A stretch of DNA of 64,000 nucleotides from Blasia pusilla (GCA_050084515.1 CM114274.1:1426001-1490000); one strand, 5' to 3'; counted from the first letter of the stretch, positions 32,961-44,966 are shown. Translations and numbers: made by a program. The notes: generated by a model from the sequence alone, not told the origin.

Positions 32961-34914
32961 CCAGAACCCAATGAGTGGGTGCCGCAACCCCTGCAAGTTG
33001 AAGAGCTCATGCTTGCTTCCTCCGGTGAGAGCCAGGAAACATCCAATATCACTAAGATACGCGTTGGCAAAGGAGAACATCATCGCAATCTGGTCATATG
33101 TGAATGGAGTGTTCCAATCCGGGACAGTGTCGTGTGGATTTTTTGCCCACAATCTAAGCCTCAGCGGTAGATGAGCAATGAGGAGGTCAAATGAAACCTC
33201 CTCATGGACTCCATTGATCGTCCATGGGGCATGGCCACTTCACAGAAGCTTACGTTCCAACAGTGTCAGCTTCTCCTAGGCAGGCGTGGACTCTTGTGCT
33301 GAGAACTTCTCCAGTTCTTCCAGCAAGAATGTCTGATGCAACAGAATGGTGATTTTTGCTTCTAAATCCTTGTGCTTCCCCAACAATGAGGGAGTATAGA
33401 AAATATTCTTATCCCCCCCTTACGGAGGAACGGGGTGTCTTCTTCTTTCTCTTTTCACGTGTGGGGTGTCTGCTTGTTGGGGTCTCCGTGACATCGGAAT
33501 CCACTGGATTTTATTTTGGGGCCTCCCGTATTTTTCCTTCTCGTCTTGATGATCCTGCTTTGGATGGTTTGGTGGCCTTTACCTTGGATTTCAACCCCGC
33601 AGTCGACTTGTCTTTTGCCGTGACTGTGTCTTTGAAAAAATCTCCGCTGCCTCAATCGCTTGTGCCTCGGCATTTCCTTTGAAGTACTCCTTGGTCTTGA
33701 AGATATTTGGGATGTCCTCCTCGCCAGCAGCTAGCGCATGATACAAGTCTCGCATTGCTGGGTCAGTGAGCTCATCGGGGTTGTTAAGTCCAACCAGATT
33801 GGACAGTTGAGCACTTCTCAAGGGCTCATCTCGAGGGCCATATCCACGTTGTACATGGAGAATCCTTCCCCATCCATAGTATATGCCCATAGCTTGAGCG
33901 CTGCCGGAAACTTCCTCCATGTTCCTATAGGAGGTCGAGAACTTGAACACCATGCTCTATGCAGCTTGATGGCGGGATGAATCAGAAGCTTGATCTTGAA
34001 GCTCCTTCTTCTTTCTGGAAAAGTCCCATTTCTTTGGGTTGCCAATCTCCTCGTTGACATCCCCCTATAGCAAAGTCTGGTTCTTGAACATCATCTTGAA
34101 CCCGGGGTTCTTTGCTGCCTTATACCGGATGTCATTTAACCACAACTCGAACTCCTCCGTTGATTCGAGGCTAGCCTCCTCAAGAATCGGCTGAATTCTC
34201 TGCAGGTCGGCTTGAAGGCATTCAATCATGGACTTTCCCAACAAGCGCAAGGCATCCCAGAAGGACCACTCTCGTAGCAAGTGAAACTTGGGTCTGAAAC
34301 CCCTAGGGGATGGTGTGCCAGTTTTTTTTCTGCGTTTATTCCCTCTAGACTGATCAGTCGGATCCGCTTGAATTTAGAAATCCGTGAAAGGGCAAACCGT
34401 TGAACTCGATCCAATATCACCTTCTCTACATTGGGTGCATGGGGATCCTTGTCCCTCTTTTGCTGCCTCTTGATAATGGTCTTCAACTCTTTGTAGAAGT
34501 CCATCCCGAGCTTAGGGTTCAGAATGATGATGTATTGCTGCATCTTGCTCGCAAGGGTAACGGGTGGACACTGACACTGACATCGTAGCTTGAATGAACT
34601 TGGCTCTCTTAGAAGCCAAAACATTCCCACTCTGCTCGAGCTCCAGTGTCGCGCTTCTTTTCGCTGCCTGGATTTTCGACCAGCAGAGTATTGTAACAAC
34701 TGCATCTTGGGAAATGAATGTGTTGGCCCTAGTCTTTTTTTTTATGTGGTCTCCTTTGTAAGCATTTCATCCACCAACTCCTCTCCCAAGAATCCCTTGT
34801 ATTGCAACGGGTGTGTTGTAAGCACCTTCCTCAATCGGTCCCATTCTTGGATCCAGTGATGGATAACATTCCCTTCGGACACAATGCTGCAAACATCAAT
34901 GAAGAGTAAGAAAA

Positions 34915-35785
34915 TTTACAATAACACGTCGGTTTCCCATAGGTTGGTAGCAGACAAACAAAACAACTATTTGCAACCCGTCGGAGTCCGATGGGTTGCT
35001 CCAAAAGCCTATTCCGTGCAATCCGCCTGAAACCGCGGGTTAGCATCCGGGTCCCTCAGGGTTGGGTTGCAACCCGTCGGACTCCTTCGGGTTGCACCTT
35101 AAGTCGAGTATATTAAAAAATCCAACCTGTTGAAAATCAACGGGTTGCAAAGCCATCCAAATCGACTTCAAGATTCTAACGCTAGTTTTTTCACTTGCAA
35201 CTCGTCAGAGTCCGACGGGCTGCAAGAGGTTCTTGATTCTGCGACCCATCAGAGTCCGACGGGTTGCAAATGCAAAAATTGCCGAAAGGCGAGTTTGATT
35301 GGCTCTGCAACCCGTCGGAGTCTGACGGGTTGCATATGCATTTGAAAGATCCCTGTTTGAGGAGTTTGCAACTCGTAGGAGTCTGACGCGTTCCATGTGG
35401 AGTTGAGAATTGGTAGGTTTGAGTGTTTTGCAATCCTTGGGAATCCGACGGGTTGAATGTTTTGTACTGAAGGTGTGGGTTTGCATCACTTTGCAATATG
35501 TCGAAGACTGATGGGTTGCACACACACCCAAAGCAAAACTCATTTTGTAAAGATTATGCAACCCCGTCAAAGTCTGACGGGTTGCATGAAAGCCCTGTCA
35601 AACCACACCCTCTCTTGACTCAAAAACCCGTCGGACTCCGACGGGTTGCAATGCCTGTCCTACTTGGATTTCTGTAATTGAGATTGTGCAACCCATTGGT
35701 CTCCGATGGGTTTCCAAGCAACACAATAGAGAGCCAAGAGAGTTGCACGGATTGCAAAGACGAGCAACAACCCGTCGCAGCTATT
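34915..35785. repeat. Palindrome array in methylase intron 2 (copy B)
   Basis: About a dozen palindromes at irregular 50-80 bp spacing, including near-perfect ones at about 34975-35001, 35255-35270 and 35624-35649, and a CCCAT...ATGGG arm variant at 35692-35711. Confidence 0.87.
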
Positions 35786-37298
35786 GTTAATGATGTTAGC
35801 TATTGAAACTGGTTCATTTTCCGGACGAAAAGTTCAAGGATATTTACGTGTTCATGGAGTGCATGGCGATTTCCATCGTGGCCATATGATTTGGGTAAGG
35901 ATGGATGACCATCTCCCTTACGCAAAAGTGAGCCTCAAGGGAGTTTGGACGCTGGGCTTCAAACTATGACCAAGACTTGAATCGGTGGTTGCCATCCCAG
36001 ATGAAGAAGTTCAAGTTTTGCATCCACTTGTATTGGGTTCCTGCCACTCCCATCCGAAACTCCACGTCCCTCAACCTCCAAAAAGCATCGAGACTCTCTA
36101 GGTCTTCCTCCGTTACTAAAGCCTGGGTTCCATGCTCATCATACGGTTGAACATAAAGTAGTGGGAAGCTATCAACGTATGAAGCTATCACCACAGAGTG
36201 CTTCAACTTTTTAATGTCTTCGTCTGATTGGATTTCTCTTACATATTCCATCGTTCAAAGTCGGCATAGAGGAATCCTTGGGGCATTCCGGCCATCCATC
36301 GGTGCCATCTGCTTCACCACCCGTTTGAAGGTTACATTGTCAATTCATATTTTCCTAACAACGGGCACTACTGTACTACGGAGAGAACTGAAGAAACATG
36401 CTTACACGCTCAAAAATTGGGTCCATGTCAAGTCCACCGAGCTTCTCTAGAGCCTCATATGGCAAGTCTAGAGGAGACAATTCAATTTTGAAGAGATCGA
36501 CTTCTTCAACAGGCTTCTGAGATGCTGAAGACTCTTCTCCTTCTCCTTTCGAGATCTCCATGATCTTGACACTTGGCATTTTAACAGCTTCCTTGTTGGT
36601 CTTTGGTAGCTTGTCGGTGTTGGTCTCCTACATTGGACCACTCGACCTCTTAGATGACTCATCCTCCATTTCCACACTCTCTGCGGGTCGTTGGGAGGGC
36701 TCTTCTTCTACAGCGACCGCCTTTTCCTTCCTGGCTTTTGCAAGTTTGGTTTTCCGGAAGGCGGTGTCCTGCCTCTTCTTCTGCTTTATCTTGGCCTCCA
36801 TTCGTTTCTTCTCGGCTTTCTCCGCATCTGCGAGAAATTTCACTTCTTGCTTCTCCTATTGCTTCGCGAGCTTCTCCAATACAAGTTTTGCCAACATTTC
36901 CTGCTTTCTCATTTTGGTTTCACGCTCGCATTGTTTGATTTCCTCTTGCCGTACATCTGCAGGTATCCGTCGCGTAATAGAAGACAGAGTTCCACCTTTC
37001 TTAGGTGAGAAGCTCCTGACCTTGATGGCTTGGCTTTTTTTTCGAGTCATCTTGAAATAAGGAGAGAATCAAACGCTACGCAAGGGGTTTTCACCCGAAT
37101 CGTCGTTCCCTCTGAAAAGAATCAATTCAAATCGAACCATCATCACCAACTATTGTAACCCCCAAATGAAGAGACAACGACCAACCGTCAAAATGTTTGA
37201 GTAAGTGGAAAGTCAGTTTTCATACTCGTGTGAACGGGGGAGCTGAAAGCATCGCAGAAAAGTGTAGAATGGAAAAGTGAAAAGCCTCGAAATTGGTC

Positions 37299-37306
37299 CT
37301 TATATA
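37299..37306 (-). promoter_or_regulatory. TATA box of methylase-like gene (copy B)
   Basis: TTATATAA about 250 nt upstream of the MTRK start at 37050; same position relative to the GCCGTTGGACTCC/GCCGTTGGGCTGACC block as in copies 1 and C. Confidence 0.65.
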
Positions 37307-37462
37307 ATTTCAGGGCCGTTGGACTCCACCGTTGGTACGAAGGTTAACCATTGGTGTCCAATGGGTAACCGGTTGAACGACGGTGGACCGCTGGTGTTCG
37401 ATGGGTAGCTACCGACTACATGTCAGACATATTCTGTCCGAATTAAAACGAACACTGTTCAC

Positions 37463-37470
37463 TATAAATT
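37463..37470 (+). promoter_or_regulatory. TATA box of transposase gene (copy 3)
   Basis: TATAAATT within TTCACTATAAATTCAACATT, matching the block at 2098-2105. The two divergent TATA boxes are only about 160 bp apart here; the intervening palindrome array seen in copy 1 is absent. Confidence 0.7.
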
Positions 37471-37494
37471 CAACATTCTCATTCTTATTTTATC

Positions 37495-40376
37495 GTGGCA
37501 ATCATTCATGGTCCGACCCAAAGGGAGAATCATGTGAAACTCACATGTGGCAGCCATCTAGCGGGCCTTCCTCAATCAGAGATAATTGGAGCCCAACCTG
37601 GTGACATTCATGTAATTGTCGAAGAACATTTCCTCTCACTCCAATTTCTTCTCCTGATTGGAACCATCTTTGTATCATAGGATGTCAAGGTTGATGGGCA
37701 TGATGATGTAATTGGTGAGATAGTCCAACCGAAGATTGGAGGCTCCAAAGTGTGGAACCTCTTTCCCCACTCCAATGGACAATTCAGAGTTTATGGCTTA
37801 CCTCTGATCATCACTTCCACTCATAAAGACGGTCCGAGACCTTCTAGTGCTCCATGCTCCATGTTTGGCATGGCTGCTTCCGCCGATCCAGCATCGACTC
37901 CAATTTCACAAGCACAGAATATTGCGGTTGAAGCTGTGGACATCTCACATGTAGTCCATCTCACAAGATCTGTTGGAAACATGTCTGACCCAACATCTGC
38001 TCACTCTTTCCTACTTTGAGTTCCAGGGAATTCTTTGCTTTCTCCTCTTCCCTTGAAACTCTTCAAGCACATTATCGTGATGAGATGCCCACAACGTATG
38101 ATGGAGACTACATTTTTGAGTTGCCTCCACTTGTTGGTCCAACTCAGAAGAAAGATGGAGGCCGCCTGAAGGGTATGGACCAAAAATCAGAGTGTCATTG
38201 ATGGTGCAGACTGTAGTGGACGAGCGCTTCAATCCCAGATGGTCCTTGGATTGCGTCTGGTCGCCAATGCGTTAGAGCATTGGAGTGCATAAGTCCAGGA
38301 TGCCCTTTCCTCGAGAGGAACAGAATCGTGAATACTTCCCAATTCCCTCCCAAAACTGCATAAACTCCTTACGCTATGGGTACAACCATACTGTCGGGTG
38401 GCCATTGATGTCCGCACTGTCAAGCTTCCTCTTTTTGTGTTAGAGCTTGTACGGCTTATATTTTTTTCATAATACACGACTACAGTTCTACGTCCGAGTA
38501 TCAAGGTTGGAAATTCATGTTGGGTCTTACACTCATCCTGTCACGTGTGTAATTCAGAGACACATCAAGGAGGATGTGGCAAAGAAAATGGCCAAGGTGT
38601 ACAAAAATTCTCCAATATCAAAGCCAGGCGTGATCAAATTGTCAACAACATCAAAATTTTGTGAATAACTAGTGGGTATCCTTGGCCAAGGAGAGATCAC
38701 GGGAGTTGATAAGAAGCAATTGTGGTAAGATCTTGCATTCTTGGTTGATCTTGAAAGCTTCAGGAACTTATTGCATCAAATACGAATACTTGATGGAAAG
38801 ACCGCAAAAATGGATGCCATTTCCAGGATCAAGGCCAACTCACGGTTTCCATTCATACAAGATGGCAGTTCATGGGCCAAGGAGGCGATGGATCTACAGC
38901 TTATGTCTTCAAAATGTCTACTACAAGCCTGTCTAGCGGCCTAGATCTTATTGACAGAATGAGGGAGGGAGAAGATCTATTTGGGAGCTAGGTTAGCTTT
39001 GATATTTGCTACAACATGTTAAATGGATGGTTGACCATGGATGCAGATGTTTACGACCATGTGGAGAAGGGTCTCAAAACCATTTTTGTCTTTGAGGTGA
39101 AAGCGGAATATGTTGGCACCTTGAAGATGTGTTGGTTCCTCTTACTGGAGATGGTGAAGGAAAACAAAAGACCTCCTCCTAAAATATATGGCTTCATGGC
39201 AAACAATGCCCAACTGGGATGGATTCCGATCAGGGAAGTGTTTTGGGGGGGGCCAATTCAAAGGGAAAGATCGGATGCTTTCCATTGGCAACACTATGTG
39301 ACTCGCTACACAAAATCCTGCATCAAGGAGACTAAGAGAACAGAGCATGTAGCTCTACTTCAACGTTGCAACCATAGCAAAACCTTGAAACAAGCCATGG
39401 AGTGCCAAGAAGAGCTTCATGTGTGGTGGAGAAAGCATGCAATTGAGGGGAAATACAAAGAGTTGTATTTTTGGTTGAGTTCGTGGACCATTCGTATGAG
39501 GCAATGGGGGAACTTTATGCGCCGGATAAGTTTTCTCCATTTTTTCCAATTATGTGGTTGCAATTATAAAGGTTGCAAATGAGGTAGGTAAAGCAAACCA
39601 TTGGAACCGACAGGTTGCAATTATTTTCAAAAAATAGTTTGATAAGGCAACATGTCAGGATCCCATGAAGTGCAAGTTGAAAGATACTTTCATGCCAAAA
39701 AACTTCATCATGCAACCCGTCAGAATCCAAGGCGTTGCAAGTTACTTTCTTGCGAAGAAAGTTCATCATGCAACCCATAAAAATCTGACGGGTTGCAAGT
39801 TACTTTCTTGCGAAGAAAGTACATCATGCAACCCGTCGGAATCCACGGGTTGCTACTTACTTTTTTTTTGAAAAAAGTTAATCTCACAACTTGTCGGAAG
39901 CCGACGAGTTGCAAGTTGCTTTTTTTCATAAAAAGTTCATCTTGCAACCTGTCGGATTCGGACAGGTTGAATGGTGAACTTTTTCCGCTTGAAAGTATCT
40001 TTCAACGCGTCGGAATCCGATGGGTTGCAAGTTACTTTCCTGCAAAGGAAGTTCATCATGCAACCCGTCGGAATTCGACGAGTTGGAAGTTACTTTTTTG
40101 CATGAAAGTATCTTTCAACCCGTCGGAATCCGACGAGCCGAAAGTTACTTTTTCCGGAAAAAGTTCATCTTGCAACCCGATGGAATCCGACGGGTTGGGA
40201 GTTACTTTCTTGCGAAAAAAAGTTCATCATGCAACTCGTCGAAATCCAACAGGTTGGAAGTTACTTTTTTCCAAAAAAAAATTCATCTTGCAACCCGTCA
40301 AAAGCCGACAGGTTGCAAGCATTGAAGCATTCAATTGATATGTTTTCGTGTGTAGGGACTTAACATTCACAAAAAT
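37495..40376 (+). pseudogene. MULE-type transposase (copy 3, element B)
   Basis: Exon 1 about 37495-39525, intron to 40355, exon 2 start 40356-40376. It carries the N-terminal VKLTCGSHLAGLPQSEI block, PDGPWIASGRQC and CPHCQASSFC zinc-type cysteines, NGWLTMDADVYDHVEKGLKT, FMANNAQLGWIPIREVF and FHWQHYVTRYTKSCI. The second catalytic Asp is Asn here (MANNAQ versus MADNAQ). Other damage: TGA after AHSFLL, stops near 38205-38215 and 38660, and a donor changed to GGATAAGT. Exon 2 is cut 21 nt in by the left terminus of element E, removing the catalytic Glu and SWIM regions. The start is uncertain: no ATG in the position used by copy 1; the frame opens at 37495. Confidence 0.78.
39600..40325. repeat. 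Composite two-palindrome tandem array in transposase intron (copy 3)
   Basis: About ten tandem units of roughly 60-70 bp. Each contains the CAACCCGTCGG palindrome and a second AT-rich palindrome, ACTTTCTTGCGAAGAAAGT and variants (TTTTTCCGGAAAAAG, TTTTGCATGAAAG). So every unit has two different hairpin-forming sequences in fixed order. Confidence 0.85.
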
Positions 40377-40560
40377 GGGGGGCTCGTATTCTGGCAGGAG
40401 AGAGTAAGAGAGGAGAGGAAGAGAGGAGAGTCTCTCTCCAAAAAAAAGGGACAAATCCTTAAACTCTCTTAAAAAATTTCTTCAATTTTTGAGGTTTCTT
40501 CCCTATACTTCAAATGAACAAAAGTTTTCAAAGAGAGTAAGAAGTGCACCACAGTGGGCT
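40377..40560. repeat. Left terminus of element E
   Basis: GGGGGGCTCGTATTCTGG with the same purine tract, GGAGAGTCTCTC hairpin and poly-A run. Subterminal DNA differs from that of A, C and D beyond about 40480, suggesting a subfamily. Confidence 0.7.
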
Positions 40561-40759
40561 CTTTATCCAAGACTCCCACCATCATCCCCAACACTTTGTG
40601 AAAATCTTATAAGAAGTCATGATAGACTTGTGATTCTCACAAGACTACAATGAAGGAAAGGAGGCTGGGAGTTGCAAAGAATGAATTAAAAATTATGGTA
40701 TTAAATTTTGAAAAATAACAGTGTTAAGATTTCATTTTTGCAAGGGAGTTATAGTACTA

Positions 40760-42105
40760 TGCTTGCAACCTCTCAGATAATCAGATATTCCATAAGTATG
40801 CTTTGAAGAAAATGGGGGAGCAAGAGCAAACGATAATAGCATTCTTCCCAACTTGCATGCCATCTTTCAAAATTTTGGAAACTTCACATCCATTTGAAGA
40901 AGGATCTTGACAAGTGATTCCATTCCGCCTTGCAACCCATGAGAATCTGACAGGTTGGAAGATATGATAAGTTCATGGTGCAAACGAAGTGCTTGCAACC
41001 TATCGAAATCCAACAGCTTGCGTTCACGGTCTTTTTTGTGTTTATCTTCCAACCCATCGGAATCCAACGGGTTGCAAGATAAAGAAAAAAGAGACAAAGT
41101 TGCTACCAAGGGTTTCCTTTGATAAGTTTGCACCTATGCAACCTCTCTGAATCGGACTTGTTGCAAGACGTGGCATCAATGAAGAAGATGTTCCTAGAGT
41201 CACCTTAGAGTAGGCATGCATGGAAGAGCTGGGGTAGTATTATGGTAGATTTCAGGAGTGTACAGGAGGACGTCAAAAGTGGAAGATGCAGAAGAGCCAA
41301 ATGAAGAATAGGAAACCCAAAAAATGAAACAATCATAAGGGAATCAACCTGAGTCATGCAACCTATCAGATTTCGACAGGTTGTATGTAGGAATTCAACA
41401 CTTCTCTGGAATAAAGTGTTAGAGAAGAGTGGTGTGACGATAATGGGGGAACGAGGCAAAAGTGAAGAAGCCTGCCAGAATGCCTAAAAAGTTGAACTAA
41501 GAGGAAAAGAGAGGGATCACTCAAGCAGCCAACCTGTCCGAATCCGACTAGTTGCCTGAATGGGGTTTAAAAAAATGTAGCAAGAGAGTCCCGGTAGTAA
41601 CTTTGTCAACCTGGTCTACAAATATCACAAGACACAAGAATTTGTGCATACATCTGTATTCAGCCAAGTTCTTTTTTTGGCTTCCAACCTGTCGATGTGT
41701 GACAGGTTCACAGAAACAAAATCACAGACCATTCAAATCAATGAGAAAAACTTTACGGACATGCCCAAGAGAAGTAAAAATTTCAACTCCACTCGCTAAC
41801 TACAGACAAACAACCCATCGGAAACCGACGGGTTGCAATAGCATGCAATCATCAGTTTGCAACTTCTCAGAATTCCACATGTCGCAAACTTAGTTCTTGA
41901 TTTGCAACCCGTCGATTTCCAACGGATTGCAAACCTTGTCTAGGAACTATAACTTGTCGGAATCCGAGAAATTCCAAACTCGCTCATTGGTCCCTCGTTT
42001 TCATGGTTACAAACTACAACCCCAATTCGCAACCAGATTGTAATCTAAAAATCCGTGGTTCCTTGGTTTGCAACCCGTCGGAATCCGACGGGTTGCAAAA
42101 AAATA
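40760..42105. repeat. Palindromes in the left part of element E
   Basis: Scattered palindromes in non-coding DNA (for example about 40931, 40995, 41050, 41357, 41530, 41810-41836). A perfect copy of the 27-bp form is at about 42068-42096. Spacers are unlike those in other arrays. Confidence 0.8.
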
Positions 42106-42289
42106 GCATCGATTAGATAGACCAACACAATCAACAATAAAATAAAATAAAATAGCAAAAGTTAACAAAAACCATCATGGTTCAAAAACTTCTTGTCCTT
42201 TATTACATCCTAGGGAAGCTCGGAAATGTACATTTGATCAAGTCTATGATTTCTTTAGCCTCGTCATCTATAAATTTACTCCTAACTCT

Positions 42290-42475
42290 CCTAGGTTCCT
42301 ATACAAAAGGAATGTCTAGGGATACAAGTGGCTCCTCTGGCCGATTGTAGACGGGGATTGTAAATGTAGGGGAATTCGAGAGCCTTGGCCCCCCCTAGGT
42401 ACACCATAACGGTCCCATGTAACATGATTTGAGTCCCAACGCCTTCCTCGACAGTGAATCTTGTAGGGGGCTGGT
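42290..42475 (-). pseudogene. Last exon of methylase-like gene (copy E, interrupted)
   Basis: Minus-strand frame CRGRRWDSNHVTWDRYGVPR, then a frame change, then the LVSLDIPFV/DDEAKEI-type tail further down to about 42240. Matches 52555-52860 in copy C and 43620-43900 in copy D. The 5' side is cut by the left terminus of element D. Confidence 0.55.
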
Positions 42476-42650
42476 ATTCTGACAGGAGAGAGGAAGAGAG
42501 GAAGAGAGGAAGAGAGGAGAGTCTCTCTTAAAAAAAAGGGCCAAATCCGCCTCCTCTCTCCAAAACTTTTTGACATATTTGAAAAAAAATTTGCTTTCAA
42601 ATTCATGAAATCTTTAGAAGAGAGTAGGTAGTGGTCCACATTCGGGCCTA
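42476..42650. repeat. Left terminus of element D
   Basis: GGGGGCTGGTATTCTGACAG, purine tract with an extra GAGGAAGA repeat, GGAGAGTCTCTC hairpin, poly-A run. Inserted in the last exon of element E's methylase-like gene. Confidence 0.7.
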
Positions 42651-43059
42651 AAGAAACCTCCTTTTTCCAGGGGGCGAAAAAAAAATAGACATCATAAGAC
42701 CACTACAAACATTTTTCCATCACTCTCCATGTGAGCCTAAGTTTCTTAACATTGCATGTATCGGTCTATAATAAGCAGTGCCCATAGGTATTTTTGTTGG
42801 AGGACCACCTGGATGCGCATCAGTCCAATGCCAACCTCTCTTTTTGCAGGGATTGTTTCCTGCATCATGGCCTCCCCTAAATTGCCTCATAACCAACTTT
42901 CTGTTGGTTATGAATGGTGTATGCTCAAGACCAACTTTGTGAAATGTGAACACATGAGACAATAATTGAACCAAAATATTGTTAGTTGTCTGGAGTAAAG
43001 AGGAAGTGATGTCCCTTCATTCAGATCCTAAATCTAAGGAACCAAGAAGCTGCACCCCT

Positions 43060-44135
43060 CCCAACCCGTCGGAATTTATAGGTTGCAACTCTTGCAACCC
43101 GTCGGAATCAGATGGCTTGCACCCCTTGCAAGCAAGCTCACCATAAGAAAGGAAAGATTTTGAGAAGTGATTCCATTCCACCCTGCACCCACAAAAATCC
43201 AACAGGTTGGGAATCCGAAACGGCAATCCGACAGGTAGTAGGAATCCTGCACATCTTAGACAAGAAAAGAAGCCTACAACTGGTTTGACGAATCTAGGGG
43301 AACGAGCCAAAAGTGAAGAAGCCGGCCACAATGCGTCAGAAGTTGGTCTCACAGGGAAAGAGTCCGATCACTCAAGCAGCCAACCTCTCGGAATCCGAAA
43401 GCTTGCCTGGAAATGGTTTAAAATTTGTAGTGGTCAAAAAGTGAAAAGTTGCAACCCGTCTGAATCATACGGGTTGCAAAATTGTAATTTTGAGTAGCTA
43501 GAAGAACACAATCCACAAGTCCAAAAAAATATTCAACAAACTTTTACAAACACCATTATCGATTGAAAAAATCTCGTCCTTTATTACATCTGAAGGAATC
43601 TCGGAAATGTACATTTGACCTAGTCTATGATTTCTTCAGCCTCGTCATCTATAAATCTACTCCTAACTCTCCTAGGTTCCTGTACAAAAGGAATGTCCTG
43701 GGATACAAGTGGCTCCTCTAGCCGATTGTAGACGGGGATCGAGAATGTTGGCGGTCGAGAGCCTTGCCCCCCTAGGTACACCATAACAGTCCCAAGTAAC
43801 CTGATTTGAGTCCCACCGCCTTCCTCGGTAGTATATCTTGTACGCTCTGCAATGTGACACCCATCGAGTATCAATATGTGCTCCGTCCTTGGAAATACCA
43901 TGATGGCAATCCAACAGGTAGTAGGAATCCAACATGTCTTAGAGAAGAGAAGAAGCCTACGCCTTGTTTGACGATACTAGGGGAAGGTGCCAAAGTGAAG
44001 AAGCTCGCCAGAATGCCTCTAAAGAGTCCGAAAGAGTCCGATCACTCATGCAGCCAACCTGTCGGAATCCGACAGGTTGCTTGGAAATGGTCAAAAAGTG
44101 AAAAGTTGCAAGCCGTGGAAATCCGGAGGGTTGCA
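43060..44135. repeat. Palindromes in the duplicated 3' region (element D)
   Basis: Palindromes at about 43064-43120, 43380-43405, 43450-43478, 44055-44079 (a perfect CAACCTG...CAGGTTG form) and 44105-44135. The surrounding 3' region is duplicated with a shift of about 660 bp, as in elements A and C. Confidence 0.8.
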
Positions 44136-44869
44136 AAATAGAAGTCCTTGGAGTACATAGACGATCACATTCGACAAGACCAAAAAATATATTCAGCAAA
44201 CTTTTACAAACACCATCATCGTTCGAAAAAATCTTGTCCTTTATTACATTCGAAAGAAGCTCGGAACTGTACATTTGATCTATTCTATGAAATCTTTTGC
44301 CTCGTCATCAAATAAATCCCTACTCCAAAGGCTGCAGTCAAGCTGGGTCCTTGAGTTCTTTGAACTCATTCGTCATCGTCCGAGAGCTCTTCCAAGATTA
44401 CTGTCGGCCTTGCCCTCTCGATTTTCGGAATCATGGGAAGTGACGATGATGTCACTACCAATGGTGGGTCTGGAACCGGAGCTCTCGGCTTCGGAGGAGA
44501 GTTGTACGCCCCAACTAGCCTCTCGTAATCTGCCTTTGCCTCCTTGCAAAGGTCAAACAATTGTTGCCTTCCCTCAAGGCAGAGAATGTTCCTGCCACTC
44601 TGCCAGGCGCCTCTGATACTCGCCCTTGAAAGCCCCACTAAGTTGAACACCAAGTCACCCGGCCTTGAGCAGAGCTCGATGAGCATTTGCATGAGGGCTA
44701 GCGACTTTTCCCTTCCTCCAAGTAATGGGGTACCATCTTGCATGAAAATTCCCGGGGGGGAATTGTATAAACTATCTAAGTTGTACCCATCGGAGCATGG
44801 ATCCAGGATCTTAAACACCTCAAAGTTGTGCTCGGGCCGAACAAAGCAGTAAACATAGGAGTGGTCCAT
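43620..44869 (-). pseudogene. DNA methyltransferase-like gene, exons 4-5 (copy D)
   Basis: Exon 4 (44869 to about 44368) is open throughout: MDHSYVYCFVRPEHNFEVF, NLDSLYNSPPGI, LIELCSRPGDLVFNLVGLSR, WQSGRNILCLEGRQQLFD, ending LSDDDE. It follows a CTTTACAG acceptor. This is the motif I half of the enzyme fold; the first Asp after VF is Asn in this copy. The donor after DDDE has changed (GAATGAGT). A candidate exon 5 (43901-43620) is also open and ends FIDDEAEEIID. The upstream half is lost to the LTR insertion. Confidence 0.72.
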
Positions 44870-44966
44870 CTGTAAAGAAGCACGTTGGAAACAATGTCAG
44901 CAACAACAAAGAGCAACTTGGCCACTGGTCTACTCTCAGTTTGGTGACATAATGTGCAGCACGTCC

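Larger units (their letters stand above)
31860..37050 (-). pseudogene. DNA methyltransferase-like gene, five exons (copy B)
   Basis: Exon 1 37050-36406 (MTRKKSQAIKVRSF, coiled coil, ...DPIFER, GTAAGC donor); exon 2 36321-35848 (MEYVREIQSDEDIKKLKHS, FFIWDGNHRF, ...HSMNT, GTAAAT donor); exon 3 from 34886 after a GCAG acceptor; exon 4 32709-32244 after TATCAG (RPGDLVLYLVGLSWAS, WQSGRNILCLE; GTGAGT donor in the DDDE codons); exon 5 from 32144 after TTTGCAG. The motif IV region reads IAHLPLRLRLW in place of IADLPSGLRLW, so the acidic residue is lost. A palindrome sits where the other copies encode the end of exon 3. Many frameshifts. The splice-site agreement between copies is good evidence for this gene model. 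In exon 5 the spliced frame ends at 32014, while another frame (WDRYGVPRGTRL, FSIPIYNRIEELL) stays open to about 31860. Confidence 0.72.
30794..40376. mobile_element. Two-gene element, copy B (most complete)
   Basis: Left terminus at 30794, methylase-like gene on the minus strand (31.9-37.05 kb), two divergent TATA boxes, transposase gene on the plus strand (37.5-40.4 kb). It ends at the start of transposase exon 2, where the left terminus of element E begins. This copy shows both genes between one terminus and a shared promoter, and is the main evidence that they form one unit. Confidence 0.78.
40377..42475. mobile_element. Two-gene element, copy E (left end only)
   Basis: Left terminus at 40377 inserted in transposase copy 3, about 1.8 kb of subterminal DNA with palindromes, then the last exon of a methylase-like gene, where the left terminus of element D starts at 42476. 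Confidence 0.65.
42476..44966. mobile_element. Two-gene element, copy D (left part)
   Basis: Left terminus at 42476, a subterminal region close to that of element A, the duplicated 3' region, and methylase exon 4; interrupted in intron 3 at 44967 by an antisense LTR. Confidence 0.7.
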
